Part shown: one piece after another, positions 1 through 11,465 of the stretch | Numbering within the stretch: position 1 is the stretch's first letter | Layout: each line of letters starts with the position of its first letter | DNA from: Sphagnum compactum | Taxonomy: Eukaryota > Bryophyta > Sphagnopsida > Sphagnales | Assembly: GCA_965153455.1 (NCBI GenBank) | Contig: OZ234496.1 | Coordinates: 1,736,001 to 1,800,000, forward strand | Reading direction: 5' to 3' | DNA length: 64,000 nt | The notes under the pieces: model-generated | What the model was told of the DNA's origin: nothing | Seen by the model: the letters and a program-made list of their open reading frames with translations, nothing else | Databases searched by the model: none | Position numbers and translations under genes: made by a program

Positions 1-720
1 TGGAACCAATGGAGATGTTCTTGGATTCTGATTTTTTTGAAATACCCAGAACAGCCACAGTGTTGTCCTCATGGTTTGGACTTTTGAACATACCAGACTG
101 GTCCTGGTATTGGGGTTGTATTTTTCCCCCATACCTGGCAGGTAGTGGTATTAAGTAAAACGAGTGGTTGGTAACCCGTGGCTACGCCACTCCAGCCACC
201 CCCAAGAAAAGGAGGGAGGACCCAAGAAAAACGAAAAAAAAAAAAAAACACCTCCCTTCACTCCCCCGTCCGGTCCTTTCCCGCCCGTCCCCCCCCTGCT
301 GGCCCGCCCCACCCCTGCTAGCCCCCCCCCCACCCCTGCTGGCCCCCCCCCCTGCTGCCGCTCAGTAACTTCCTAACTGCCGCTCAGTAAAAAGTAACTT
401 AGGTAAATTAGGTAACTTCGAAAAGGTAAAAACGGACAGACGGACGCACGCACACCATGTTTGTAATTATATATAAGATTTAAAAACTTGCACACCAGTC
501 CGGGCCTGGTTGAGAACAGGTATAAGGCAGGTTATATGGTTAGTTATTAGCCCAGGTTCCATACCAGGTTCATACTGGTATAAGGTTAATATTGCTTCAG
601 GTCATAGCTGACTGGTATGTTCTTCATTATCAGTACTCATACCAGTACTTTATACCCAGTTGTAGTCTATATACCTACAATATGGACATGAGAACTGGGC
701 TGTTCAGGAAGGGCTTGTAC
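1..720. repeat. Dispersed-repeat DNA rich in ggtata/ccagg words, no gene
   Basis: No convincing coding region. The first 120 bases, read on the minus strand, resemble positions 34286-34400: both have an 'aataccaggaccag' core followed by 'tatgttcaaaag'. The 'gattctgattttttt' word near position 25 recurs near 57505, so this looks like part of a diverged dispersed repeat. From 500 to 700 the words 'ataccag' and 'ggtataagg' recur. The element type is unknown. Confidence 0.4.
283..358 (+). repeat. C-rich minisatellite (CCCCTGCTGGCC units)
   Basis: Four imperfect units built around 'cctgct' start near 295, 314, 335 and 351 and are separated by long C-runs. The minus strand is G-rich with several runs of four or more G, so it could form G-quadruplexes. 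It is followed by a short duplication of 'actgccgctcagtaa' and preceded by an A-run at about 234-248. Confidence 0.75.
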
Positions 721-729
721 AAGGCTGTA

Positions 730-1740
730 TTTGGGTACCCAAATTCTCAAAATAGCCCCCTTCAAGGTACTCACTAGGTTCAAAGAATGTGGTACAATTT
801 TGCTCTTATAAAGGGACCGCTGAAAATTCATTTGAGAGGAGATGAGGCACTTGGGTGCAAGGTGCCATCCTCTCTTGATGCAGAAATTTCAGTGAGGGTA
901 AGGCAGGATTGGAGCATAAAGTAAAGAAATTCTAGTTGTTCTTTATGTTCATATAAGGAGCAATGATCCCTGCCCCAGACTGGGCTTGCCCATTAAAAAG
1001 AATTAAGAGGCACAAGGAAATGCATCTGGGTAATAAAAATCTGTCATACTTTTATCTCATGTGGTTGCCAGAGACAATAGCCAGGGCATATCCCCTAGCT
1101 GATCTTTAGTGTTTGTTCTGGTATATCCATCCAGGCCATGTTCGAGAGCACGATCAGTTTTTGCAAGGAATTTGCCTAACGTGATCCATGTTGAGATTGA
1201 GATCATGACAAGTTAAGAAAAAGGTTCTAGTTTATGCTTACGTAACTTAGAATTAGACCCTTTTTTTTTTGCTTAGATCCTTGGCTTTTGAAGGAAAAAA
1301 ACTCTTTTCTAGAGTAACTTTATGCTTATTTAACTTAGAATTAGACCCCTTTTTCCTCAGATCCTTGACTTTTGGGAGGGTCCCAGAAGATTAGACAGGG
1401 ACAGCATCACGAGCACAGCACAGGATCTACAGTCCCACAGCAGCTAAACAATCCAAACAGATGAGGACCACAACTGATCCAGCCAGCCAGCATAGGAGAC
1501 AACAATAATCAAAACAACCAATAAATTATTGTTGATGATGTTTGGAACCATCTGATATTGTTCAGAAGGCTCTGTTCGGCTTATTGAAAACACTCTGCAA
1601 CTCAAAAAGATGCTGCTGTTTCTAGTACTTGTTGTTGCTGAAGTACAGTTCAGTCCAGTCCAGCTTTGGAGGAGCTGCTTCATCATGTGCAGGATGTTCT
1701 TTGGCAGGGCCTGACTGACAGTCACCACTCGTTTCCAGCC
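730..1740. other. Gene-free stretch
   Basis: No supported gene. The words 'acttagaattagaccc' and 'agatccttg' each occur twice (about 1245-1285 and 1330-1370), which points to a small local duplication of roughly 85 bp. Short open frames here show no family resemblance. Confidence 0.5.
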
Positions 1741-1749
1741 CCGTTCTAC

Positions 1750-2170
1750 TCAGTGTTTTTTTTCCCAATTTTGTGATGTTGCTGAAGTGGTAATCATCCA
1801 TAAGTATGTTAAGCCAAGTTTGACAATATTCAAAATATCATAGTAGAAAGTCTTAAGCACCCTTTCATAGTGTAAGAAACTGTGGAGATTTTTGGCAATA
1901 TTTTTTCACTGAAACAGGGAATTTGTGATAGAATATACTTTTTCACAAATATTTTTCATAAATTGGTGAAAATTTCTCACCTTAAAAAAGACTTGTTTTA
2001 TTCAGTGTTTTTTTAGGAATTATTGTTTTTAGCCAAAGTGTCAATCATCCATAGGAAGATGTAGAAAAAGTGACAATTTACCCTTTGGAAGATTTAGCCA
2101 AATTTGGCTACAAACCATATATGAATTACAAAACTTTAATCATCCTTCTATATTTTTGCCTGCACACTGA
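1750..2170 (+). repeat. Palindrome-repeat family, two adjacent copies
   Basis: Two partial copies of a family found several times in the window, each introduced by 'cagtgttttttt'. The first (about 1750-1830) has 'ttgtgatgttgctgaagtgg' and 'atcatccata'. The second (about 2002-2165) has 'agccaaagtg', 'atcatccataggaagat', a perfect 16-bp palindrome TAGCCAAATTTGGCTA at 2095-2110, and 'ccttctatattttt'. The class is unknown; no reverse transcriptase or TIR was recognised. Confidence 0.6.
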
Positions 2171-2359
2171 AGACCAAATATCAAAATCTGATAATTTTCA
2201 CTATTACCCTCTTTATTTTAGCTATTGAAAACCTCCAAAATCACTTAATTTTTGAATTTTTCACTTTTACTTTCGATTTTTGATGAAATTTCACCGATTA
2301 AAAAAGCAAAGTTTCTACTGGGCTCACTCATTAAAATCAAGATTTCTATAGGTCCTCAA

Positions 2360-5300
2360 ACTAGTTTGGTCTTGCTACCTATTGGTGGTTCTTGTCCAGC
2401 CTTTTCGGCATTTGGGTGGTGATCTAGGTTTGGGACATATATATGTATATGTTGATTCTCACCATTTGGCAACAAAATAATCCAGTCCCACTCATACAAA
2501 GGATTTTTGTTAAAAATAAGCACAAAAATCACCAGATATTGAGGAAACGTTTTGTGACATCAGCATAATTAGACAATAGGTTCCAGCAGTTTGCCAAAAT
2601 ATAACAAGATTCTGAAATTGTTCTACTCTCCTCCCTGACCTTTCTGGTGAGATCTAGTTTTGATCTTAGAACAAACTCTTTCATTCACAGGAAGACGCTC
2701 GACTGATCTTTGAATTGCACTGAAGGATCCATTCCTTTCATTGGACCAAACTCTTTAGAATTAAGTGGGTGAAAATTCTGTTTTTTTCAGTTGATGTAAA
2801 TATAGATTAAGTTTTTTGAATCTAAAGAACCCTTTTCATTAAAAAGAAAGAAAGAATGAGGACTTTACTCACTAAATGCCAGTTTATCATCAACATGGCA
2901 TTCTTCAAAGCCAAAATTTAACCCATGTATTCTATCACACCGAAGTCATGAATGTTGATTACTTTTGGAAGTGTAAAATTTGAATTAAATCTGTGAGCAA
3001 TCAGGTATTTTCAAGACTCACTTGATGGCTGATCTAGTGGCAAAATTGTTGCAGAGATCCTTCCTTACAATGAATTCATTTCATTTTTGCCATTCCAAAA
3101 AAAAGAAAAAGAAAATGTTGCAGAGGTCTTTCCAAACAGCAAAGTTTGATTATATAAACCCCATTAAAAGAAAGGTTCAAATACTTAAAACTCCCAAACC
3201 TATCTAGAACCCAAATTATATGGTTAGAATGATCTTTTGGACCACTTGTTAGGCTTCTGAAACCTTGACAAAAACTTTAAAATCTTTGGAGAACGAAACT
3301 AACATTTCCATGGAAAATTTCGTTTTCTTTACACTGTACTTATGAATTATCTAAATATTAAGGTAGGTGTTTGTTTGTTTGCTATGTATTTTTTTGTTTG
3401 GATGTGACCATACCATATAAGCCTCCCAAACCATGACCCCGCCCACTCTGCTTTTAGTACCACCGGAAAGCCCTTCATGAGGTAGTGTGCACATTTGCCA
3501 TGTCACAAATTTTTGGACTAATGGAGCAAAATTTATTGAATTTAGAATTATTTTCATCTCTGGAAATTAACTAAAAATTGAGTTTTCTAGACTTTGAAGA
3601 ATTTTGAAGCTAAGTCTACTAAGATTGGAATAGTTTTGGGATGGGGTGACCTTATAGAAGGTTTAAACATACTTTGGCCAAATGGCACAAGGTCCAAATA
3701 GTCTTAATGTAAGGTATGAAGGAAAACATTCCCTCCTATTTTATCTCCAATCAAATAGTACAATCTTGCAATTCTTGTTCTATGGGTTTGTGGACAATGC
3801 GTGCAGATTCAACTGTGGGGTTGCACTTGCTGCATTCCATAAATCCATTTACTATGGACCAAAGTAGATCAAAGATCTAGATGTTTGGTCAAGGGTATTA
3901 AGGTATTCTTTTTTTACTATATACATTCTTTTCAAAATTCAATCAAGTTTCCTGTAATAGGTATAAACTAAATATTAAATAGGACTACTTTGGGTTATCT
4001 ACCTTTGGTATGTAGACCTACCTAAGGTATTTTGGATATTAAAATCTGAGTTTGGTGTCAATGGAATTTTAAAGTATGGTGTAAAATAACTTTCAATAAA
4101 GTCCCAAAAAAGTACAAGAACTTTAACCTAAACCTCAAAATTTGATGTATGGGAAGGTGTAAATACTAAATTATGTTAAATGTCCTATATAGAGATTAAA
4201 ATTTTGGACGCCATTAGGTACACCTTTAGGTTCATTTTGTGCTTTCCAAATGGATGGGGGGTTTTTTTTTTCCAAATTCTCAGTCTTACTGAGACCTAGA
4301 AGGTATACCAAAGAGATTAGACCTATAGAATATCGGTTTTCATGTCGTACCAAGATGTTCGAATGTGTGATTAAGGACATGATGTTTTCATGGTATGCAA
4401 AGACATAAAATCATTATTCAATAGGAATTTTAGGGAAAGAAGTCTTGTGTGGAGAATGACCTTTGGTTTGACTGTATTCTTCCACATTACTTTTACCAAG
4501 ATACAACACCTCAATGTTGAATGAGATAACCAGCTCGAGCCTGCAACAAACTCACCCCTTTCAACATGTCACGTATTTTTGGATTTGAAATTGTAAAACA
4601 ATCTGACTCATCTAGTGAAGTCCCATAGTACTAAGGTGATTCAATCACAAACAATCTATTCTATGATCCAAGAAGGTTTGCCCACTAAAGTGGCCTTTCT
4701 TATGTTTCAAAAACATTTAAGCATAACAAAAATCTCCGAGAAAGATGGTGTTTCCATGCTCAATAGACATATAGGTCTTGGAATCTATAAATGCTAGATC
4801 TAGGAATGTTGAGCACATCTTTGTGTTGACATGTGCACTTCACATGTGATAGAAACTAGAGACCAGAATAATAATTTAAAAAGAAAAAGATTCTTGATTT
4901 TTGCCATAACCCAAAATTCTAGTAAAACTTTAACTTCTTCCCCCCCAACTTCTTGCACTTTCTCCCACAGACTCCTAAACCATGTGTGACCCGCAATTTG
5001 GCACCCTACACAAATATCACTGTACATGAAATGCACTGGTCCCAAATGGACATACACCAGAGAGGAGGGGAGGGGAGGGGAGGGATGGGGCCAAAAAGGC
5101 TGGGTACTAGGTAGGTGTGGAGAGGGTTACATGATGACAATATTCCAAGGGCAGGAGAACATATGAGTAATTGAAGATAGTAATCAAGTGTGGGAAGCTT
5201 GAGAAGAAAGCTTCTGGAACACACCTTCCTTTGCCATGAATTACACATGTGATGATGGGAATATCACAGAACATGCATGTTTTGTCCAGTTCTAACTTTG

Positions 5301-7767
5301 GATGCTGCAAGTTACTGGCTGGACCACAGTTGTTTTTATTGTACAGACTCTTGTGTGTTGTAACTTAGGTGAAATGACTCCTTTTTCTGGCCAGCCCACT
5401 TTCCAATTTCCTGATGAGAACGAACATTCACTCGATGAGTCAGATCTAGGATGAAAAATCTTACATCTTCTCATCCATTTCCTTAGGATGAGTCGGAAAT
5501 TTTGGTTATTCCATTTCCAACTCAATCCTGGAATACAGCACTTCACTTGCAGTATATAAAAAATGAACCTCCATGGTATCTAGTAATATCAAATTTGAGA
5601 TTCACATAATGAACTATTGGGAACCATATGGGAAAATACCAAGGAAATAAAAAGGGGTGAGGGGAAGGGGATATTATAGAATTTGAATAATGAATAATAA
5701 TTGGATATTTTAAAGAATTTTAGAATTATACTGAATTATATAATTTTTTATTGACACTATATAACCTTGGATTAATCCAGAGCTTTTTCCCTGGCCAAGG
5801 GGTTTTAATATGCATTCTGTTCTTCTCATCATCAGAAGTACTATTTCTATTATACTAAAATGGTTGGTCCAATTTCCTCACATATTCCTGGGATGTATCA
5901 ATTTCCGTGGAGCAGCCAGTTTTTTTTTTTTTTTCCCTCTCAATTTTTTGATGTAGTCTAGTATCATAAATGACCGTCCCCTCTTTTCCAAAACTTTGGT
6001 GGATTTTTCTTCCAGGGGGACTTGTGACAGAATAGTGCTTTCTAAGTTTTGAGGATCAAAATTTGGGCATATTTGCCACAAACAAAATCATTGGAATGAG
6101 TTAAATTTCGGCTGTTGAGTACAGACACAACAGATAGTTCTTCCAAGTTCCTACCCAACACCAAAATTGGCAGCACCTTCATAACGTTGTCCATCCCTGG
6201 ATATATGACAAGAGAGGTAGCGCAACTTATTGCAGCTCACGCTTGCCAAAAGTGCTGGCTGCTAGTTTTCTTCCCTTTGTCATTTTGTCGTCAGAGACCT
6301 TCTATCTACCAGAACCTCAAAAACTACCTACTAACTCCTTCTCAATGAGTATGTTCAGGCTTTTGACAAATTGGGCCAGATTGTGGCGAGGTCCCAACTA
6401 GGTAGATTAAGTCTGGCCAGGTTAATTGTGAGAGATTCATTAGATGCCACAGATGTGCACCCAAAGAAACCCATGCATCACTTCAGTTCCAATTGGCATG
6501 TCAAGCAGGTCCCAAATTCTTTTGTATTTTGCACCCCACCCCCCCCAGTGCAAGGTGAAACTAAGAAGCTGTTCTTGCCAATCGCCTTATGTGGATGGTA
6601 CTAACTAGCATTACTACACTGGTACCTTGACCTTCTTGAGTAGCATGCCTCTTAGAGCTAATAATTAATGGAGGAAATTGTTAAACCCTGATTGAACTCA
6701 GAGACACTGATTAGGGTAGGGATGGGATGCCTATAATGTTTAGAGGCAACCCCCAAAAATTCGGGGTTTTCCCAATGGTAATGGTGAGTTCACTCATGGT
6801 TACCTTCAACTAGGGGAGAAAACACAGGAACACTGTTTAATTGGCGGCCATGTGGTCCCCACTTTGAGGAGCTTTTTAGAAGAAGCCGTTTGGGGAATGT
6901 GAAGCTTGTCATAAGCACCGGTAGCAAGTAGGTATCAATTCTGGTCATCACAGCGGCCGGACCTGTCGGTAGATGTCAGAGTAAAACAGAGTTCATGTGG
7001 GTCCCTTTCACCTGTACTTAAGTGGGTCCCTTCCTACGGTCCACTTCTGGGCAACGGGCCGGATGGCTTTCTCATGATACTCAACAGCTGCCGTCAGACT
7101 ACTACAGACGGGCTTCGATGATTCCAGCTATCTCTCTCTTGTCCACTTGTGGCAGCTACTTACTGGAACATGATTTGTTCCTTTGCCCCTTAGTGACCCA
7201 CTTTGGGTTTTGCTTTTCTGGCTCATACTTGGGGTTCCTCCCTGTTTGTTCCTTCATTTCCCCTTTTGCTGGGTGTTTTGTTTAATGGAGCTTGTCAAGG
7301 TTTCATCATTATTTACTACTTCCTAGTAGAACCTATCTTTCTAGCTGTACACATTAGTAAACTCTCCCACATGCTGCAGCTGTGGATGCTAGGCTTGGGT
7401 GAGCCAAGATGTATTTGGTACCATGATCCAAAAGAATCCCCAAGTTTTGTTTTTTTTTTCCTGGGGTTTCTTCTCGACATTAGACTTATTGGTTAAGTGC
7501 CCCATGTAAGGGATGCTCATTCATCATCCAATCGATGCCGAAATGTTACATGAACATCAAATTTGTAAATTAATTTTCATTGGGTGTTGCAAGTAGGATT
7601 AACTTTTTTTTTAGCACTTTTGAATGTATATGAATGTATTAAAAGGAGTTTGATTTTGACTATGATGCCCCCAAGCAAACATTGAAACAAGCAACTCACC
7701 TTTTGACTTGCTAGCACAACCTGCACAATCACATTAAATATTAATTTCAACAATCTCATATCAAGTT
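2360..7767. other. Gene-free intergenic stretch
   Basis: AT-rich DNA with short open frames of up to 97 codons. None has a recognisable motif, a splice context or a codon-use pattern that supports a gene. Two segments are less AT-rich (about 5040-5250 and 6840-7280). I see no TIR or LTR pair. The G-rich motif at 5067-5090 is listed separately. Confidence 0.5.
5067..5090 (+). other. G-quadruplex motif
   Basis: Three GGGG runs separated by single A bases are followed by GGG, AT and a fifth run of GGGG, giving five closely spaced G-runs on the plus strand. This fits the standard quadruplex pattern with one- and two-base loops. No gene start is nearby. Confidence 0.7.
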
Positions 7768-7776
7768 TTGTTATTT
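7768..7776. repeat. Left target-site duplication of the 5.4-kb element
   Basis: TTGTTATTT directly precedes the left TIR. The nine bases after the right TIR (13206-13214) are CTGTTATTT, identical at eight of nine positions. A 9-bp duplication is typical of Mutator-like elements. Confidence 0.75.
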
Positions 7777-7808
7777 GGCCCCAATGACATAGAACCCACC
7801 AATGCACC
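7777..7808 (+). repeat. Left TIR of the 5.4-kb element
   Basis: This 32-bp end aligns base for base, without gaps, to the 15569 TIR, with identical GGCC at the outer edge and ACCCACCAA.GCACC at the inner edge. The next 44 bases (to about 7850) closely match those after the 62627 TIR, including 'ggatgggatgaaa'. Confidence 0.8.
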
Positions 7809-8189
7809 ATACAAAAAATCTTGTTCTAGGATGTTTTGGATGGGATGAAAGCCAACCCAAGGTCCTTGTCCACTGGGATAGATGGACATTTTTTTAAAAA
7901 ATTCTCACACCTCCTTGACCCCAATGGTCAACCCTCCATCCTACCCACCACCCCCAAGCAACCTGCCAACCCTCTTCCCCCTTGAACTTACCTACCCACC
8001 TCTACCTACCAACCCCTTCCCACCTCTACCTACACCTTTTTCCTACCGACCCCTTTTTCCTAATGACCTCCCTTCATGCTCTTCCCCGGATGGTAGCATT
8101 GCTAAAGTTAGCTTTGGCATCGCAATATTTTCAATCCGTGGTCATGATTGTGGTTGCCATTGTCGGCACCACAACACTCCCACTCTCTA

Positions 8190-8850
8190 TTGCCTCAATC
8201 AAGTAAGCTCCTACTCTTGGTGTTTTCTTGGTGTTCTCCTAGTGTTCTTGCTTTCCTAATGCTTTCATTATAATCTTGGTGTTCTTCTAGTGCTTGTTTT
8301 CCTAATGTTCACACTCTAATCCTAGTGTTTTCCTAGTGTTCTTACTCTAATGTTGATGTTTTCCTCTTGGTGTTTGTTCTCCTAATGTTTTCTTGGTGCT
8401 TTTGATATAATCTTGGTGCTCTTATTTTGATGCCTTTATTACATCTTAATGTTCTCCTCCTGGTGATTTCAATTTGATCCTAGTGTTTTCCTGGTGCTCT
8501 TGCTTTGATTTTGGTGCTCTTTTTCTAGTGTTTGTTCTCTCCTTTTGATGCTTTTATTATGATCCTAATGTTCTCCTCTTGGTGATTTCAATTTGATCCT
8601 AGTGTTTTCCTGGCGCTCATGCTTTGATTTTGGTGATTTCTTTCTAGTGCTTGTTTTTGTGGTGCTCTTATTCTCATCATGGTGCTCTTGATTTGATCCT
8701 TGTGTTCTCTAGGTGTTGGTGTTTTAATTTTAATGTTTGGTCTCATGTGCTTTTAATCAAATTGATCTTAGTGTTCTTATCATTATGATGTTTTTGCTAG
8801 TTGAATTAATCTTGGTGCTTTGGCTGTCATGGTGGTTTTGCTAATGGTCT
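8190..8850 (+). repeat. Degenerate minisatellite with a 118-bp higher-order repeat
   Basis: A pyrimidine- and G/T-rich tract made of variants of 'cttggtgttctcctaatg'. A longer unit is repeated: 'gatgcctttatta' at 8429 and 'gatgcttttatta' at 8547 begin two copies that stay similar for about 118 bp, sharing 'gtgatttcaatttgatcc' and 'tagtgttttcctgg'. The tract lies just inside the left subterminal region of the 5.4-kb element. Confidence 0.8.
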
Positions 8851-9486
8851 TACTAGTTGTCTTCCCTTTGCTACAAATCATAGTCTATATTGTTGGTTGT
8901 CTCATTGTTTTTTTCATTTTGATTTTATTGTGTTTTTTATATTTTTAATCAAGCTTAATTTTATTGACTCTTCTTAATAAAATGCAAACTTGCAAGAAGT
9001 TCAAGGAATTTCAAGAGAAAACAATTATTGAAAGCATTTTTTATGCACCATTGTTGCTTGGAATATATGCAACAAATGAACTTGCTAATGCAAATGAACA
9101 AGTGCAATCAAATGTTGTCACAAAAGAGCATCAAGAAGCAAATGTTTTTACAATAAAAGAACAAGTTGAACAATCACTTATAATCTTCATTCCTTTCATA
9201 GGTCAACATTAGTTTTATGCTTATGTTAATTCTTTGCCCCACTCACTTTTTCACATTGAAAGTGTGGGTGGGGTTTATTTTTGGCTAATTTTTTTTATGG
9301 CAATACCTTAATGGCCAAGAGTTTAACCTTATTAATAGTCACTAATGTACATGTAATACCTGCATTGCTTATGTAATAAACTTATTTGTAATCATGGGTG
9401 CAATACCCTCATCTTTTAAATAATTTATTTAGACATTTTGAATTTTTCCTTTGTGTTATTTGTTTTGATGGTTCAGCTCAACAAAT

Positions 9487-9930
9487 GTGTCACATGGGGT
9501 TGCCAAGGAAGGTGTGACTTGGGAGAAAGTTGGGCATAGGTTTATTTGCAATGCTGAAGCTTGCAATGCATCATATTTGGCCAAATATTTGCTTGTGCAA
9601 CATTTGCATCAAAAACATGATATTTTCATTAAGTCGAGGAAGCTTGGATGCTCGTCTACCGAGCAAATGGGGTTACATTGACAAGACCATGCATCAATGA
9701 ATGCATAGGACTTGAACAATCATTTTTCCAAGTTTTGATGTAACAAGCAAAAGGCTATTACTTGAGCAAAGGCCCGTGCAACACATGATTAGGATCAGTT
9801 ACAAAAAGATGCACTATGAATAAAACCAACATTGAAATCTACATTGGTAAGATTGGCTTCTTCCAAGCTCCTTGCTCTTCTGGGCATTCCCACATGGGGT
9901 GTGGGGTCCATGCCCCCAATGTGGTGACCA
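9487..9930 (+). pseudogene. Broken C2H2 zinc-finger reading frame inside the MULE
   Basis: The frame starting at 9487 encodes 64 aa with a classical C2H2 finger: C-x4-C, twelve residues, then H-x4-H (FICNAEACNASYLAKYLLVQ followed by HLHQKH). A stop follows at about 9679. Coding-like sequence then continues in another frame from 9719 to about 9823 (IIFPSFDVTSKRLLEQRPVQ...) and returns to the first frame from 9826 to about 9930 (ASSKLLALLGIPTWGVGSMP), each ending in a stop. This pattern of shifted but aligned segments suggests one longer protein broken by frameshifts. The finger could belong to an element-encoded protein or to a host gene fragment captured by the MULE. I cannot identify the family. 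It sits about 1.7 kb inside the left TIR. Confidence 0.5.
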
Positions 9931-10350
9931 AGCTAAAAAAGGACAATGATTTTGCTAATTTAATTTGAATTAGCAAGGTCTTTTACCCAAACGGCTTTAA
10001 GGATGTGTGGGATATTTAGAATTGGATGAAATCTTTAAGCAAAAGGGAATGAGAAAAGGAAATCACTCTAGTGTTCATTATCATGAAACGGAAATGGTTC
10101 GTGGTTAGTAAGTGATTCAATTTTCCGTTGAGTGCCACATTTGAATCAAGATACCCAAGCTAGCATAAAATCTTACCATGGGGTTGGATGGTGTGGAACC
10201 AACACCATCTTGGTGTCATTATAATCTTCATGCCCATTTCAATGAATATGTATCTCACACATGAAAATGGGCATTGTGCAAAAATTTGTGTAAGCACCAA
10301 GTTCTTTTCATGACATGTACTAACTTTTCTCCAAACAATATCATTGTCTA

Positions 10351-10587
10351 TTGTGGCACATGGCATTCAGGATCAACCACAACGGCTTCAAGGCAATGTT
10401 TGTGGACCTAACACATTTGCAACTTGATGATGGGTCTTTAGAAAATGAGGGTTACAATGAAAACATGGTTGAAAGGGCTGGTGTAATAACTATTGGTGGC
10501 TTCTTGGTGGTTGATGACAATGGCCCCTTTTCTTATGATAGTGTTAACAATCATGAAGATGAAGGGTCATCTGCACCCATGGAGTGA
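10351..10587 (+). pseudogene. Unidentified 78-codon open frame inside the MULE
   Basis: An acidic frame (DDGSLENEG, VVDDNGPFSYD, NHEDEG) on the same strand as the C2H2 remnant and about 420 bp downstream of it. It may be a later part of the same decayed protein. No motif identifies it and it could be chance. The intervening DNA (about 9930-10350) shows no clear coding frame. Confidence 0.2.
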
Positions 10588-11159
10588 GCTATTTTACGGG
10601 ATACAATGGCCAAGAATACGAAGTGTAAGGAGTTGGTTAATGTCCAACTTTGTGACCATGCAACATTACGTTTATGAATTGTTACATCGGACATCTTGAA
10701 CCTTTGTGTCAAAAATGCCAATGAATCAATGCACCTCATCATGGTCTTTAATTGAGTGGAGGATGGCTTGGGTAATTCAATTGGTTGGCTGAAAGATTCA
10801 CATGAAACTATGTTGAAACATGCAAATTCCTATAGCAAGAGGATTCAAGAGTAGAGTAATGCTTTTGATTTGAAGGAAGGGATAACAAAAAATAATATAC
10901 CATGTTCCATGCATTTGTGACTACCAATTGGTTAAACTTTTTTTAATGTGGTATGCAAAACATTCATCTTAATTAAATTGAAGTGAATTATAACAGAAAT
11001 TTAATCATTTATTCACAATACTCACATGCAAAATGACGGGCTAGCATCATTAGATATAGGCAATGCAACAAATCCAAAGTCCTAAGCAATTCCCATGTGT
11101 ATTGAATGAATTAAATGGAATAAAATAAAGTAAAATAACTTTGATTGTATTACAAAATA

Positions 11160-11465
11160 GTAGATTAATCCAATGCATTTGCATTACCCTGATGGGGGGT
11201 AATGCACAAGTGAATTGAATTGGATAAGGTGTTTCCAATATGTCATTAGGATATTGCATACCCACAAAATAATCCAGTGCATTTGCATTACCTTGCTAAA
11301 GGTATTGCACCTATGAATTGGCTTGCATAAGTTATTTCCAATATGTCCTCAAGGTATTGCATTGTTGACATATGAAATAATTTCAATTGGGCTTTCGGGT
11401 ATTGCATAACAACAAACTAATACAATGCATTTGCACTACCTTGATGTAGGTAATGCATAAGGGGG
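11160..11465 (+). repeat. Three spaced GCATTTGCATTACC repeats
   Basis: Units begin 'aatccaatgcatttgcattacc'-like at 11167, 11271 and 11419 and are followed about 15-20 bases later by 'ggtaatgca' or 'ggtattgca', the reverse complement of the unit's own end, so each can form a short hairpin. 'tttccaatatgtc' also recurs in the first two units. Degenerate 'ggtattgca' words continue to about 12620. All lie inside the 5.4-kb element. Confidence 0.65.
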
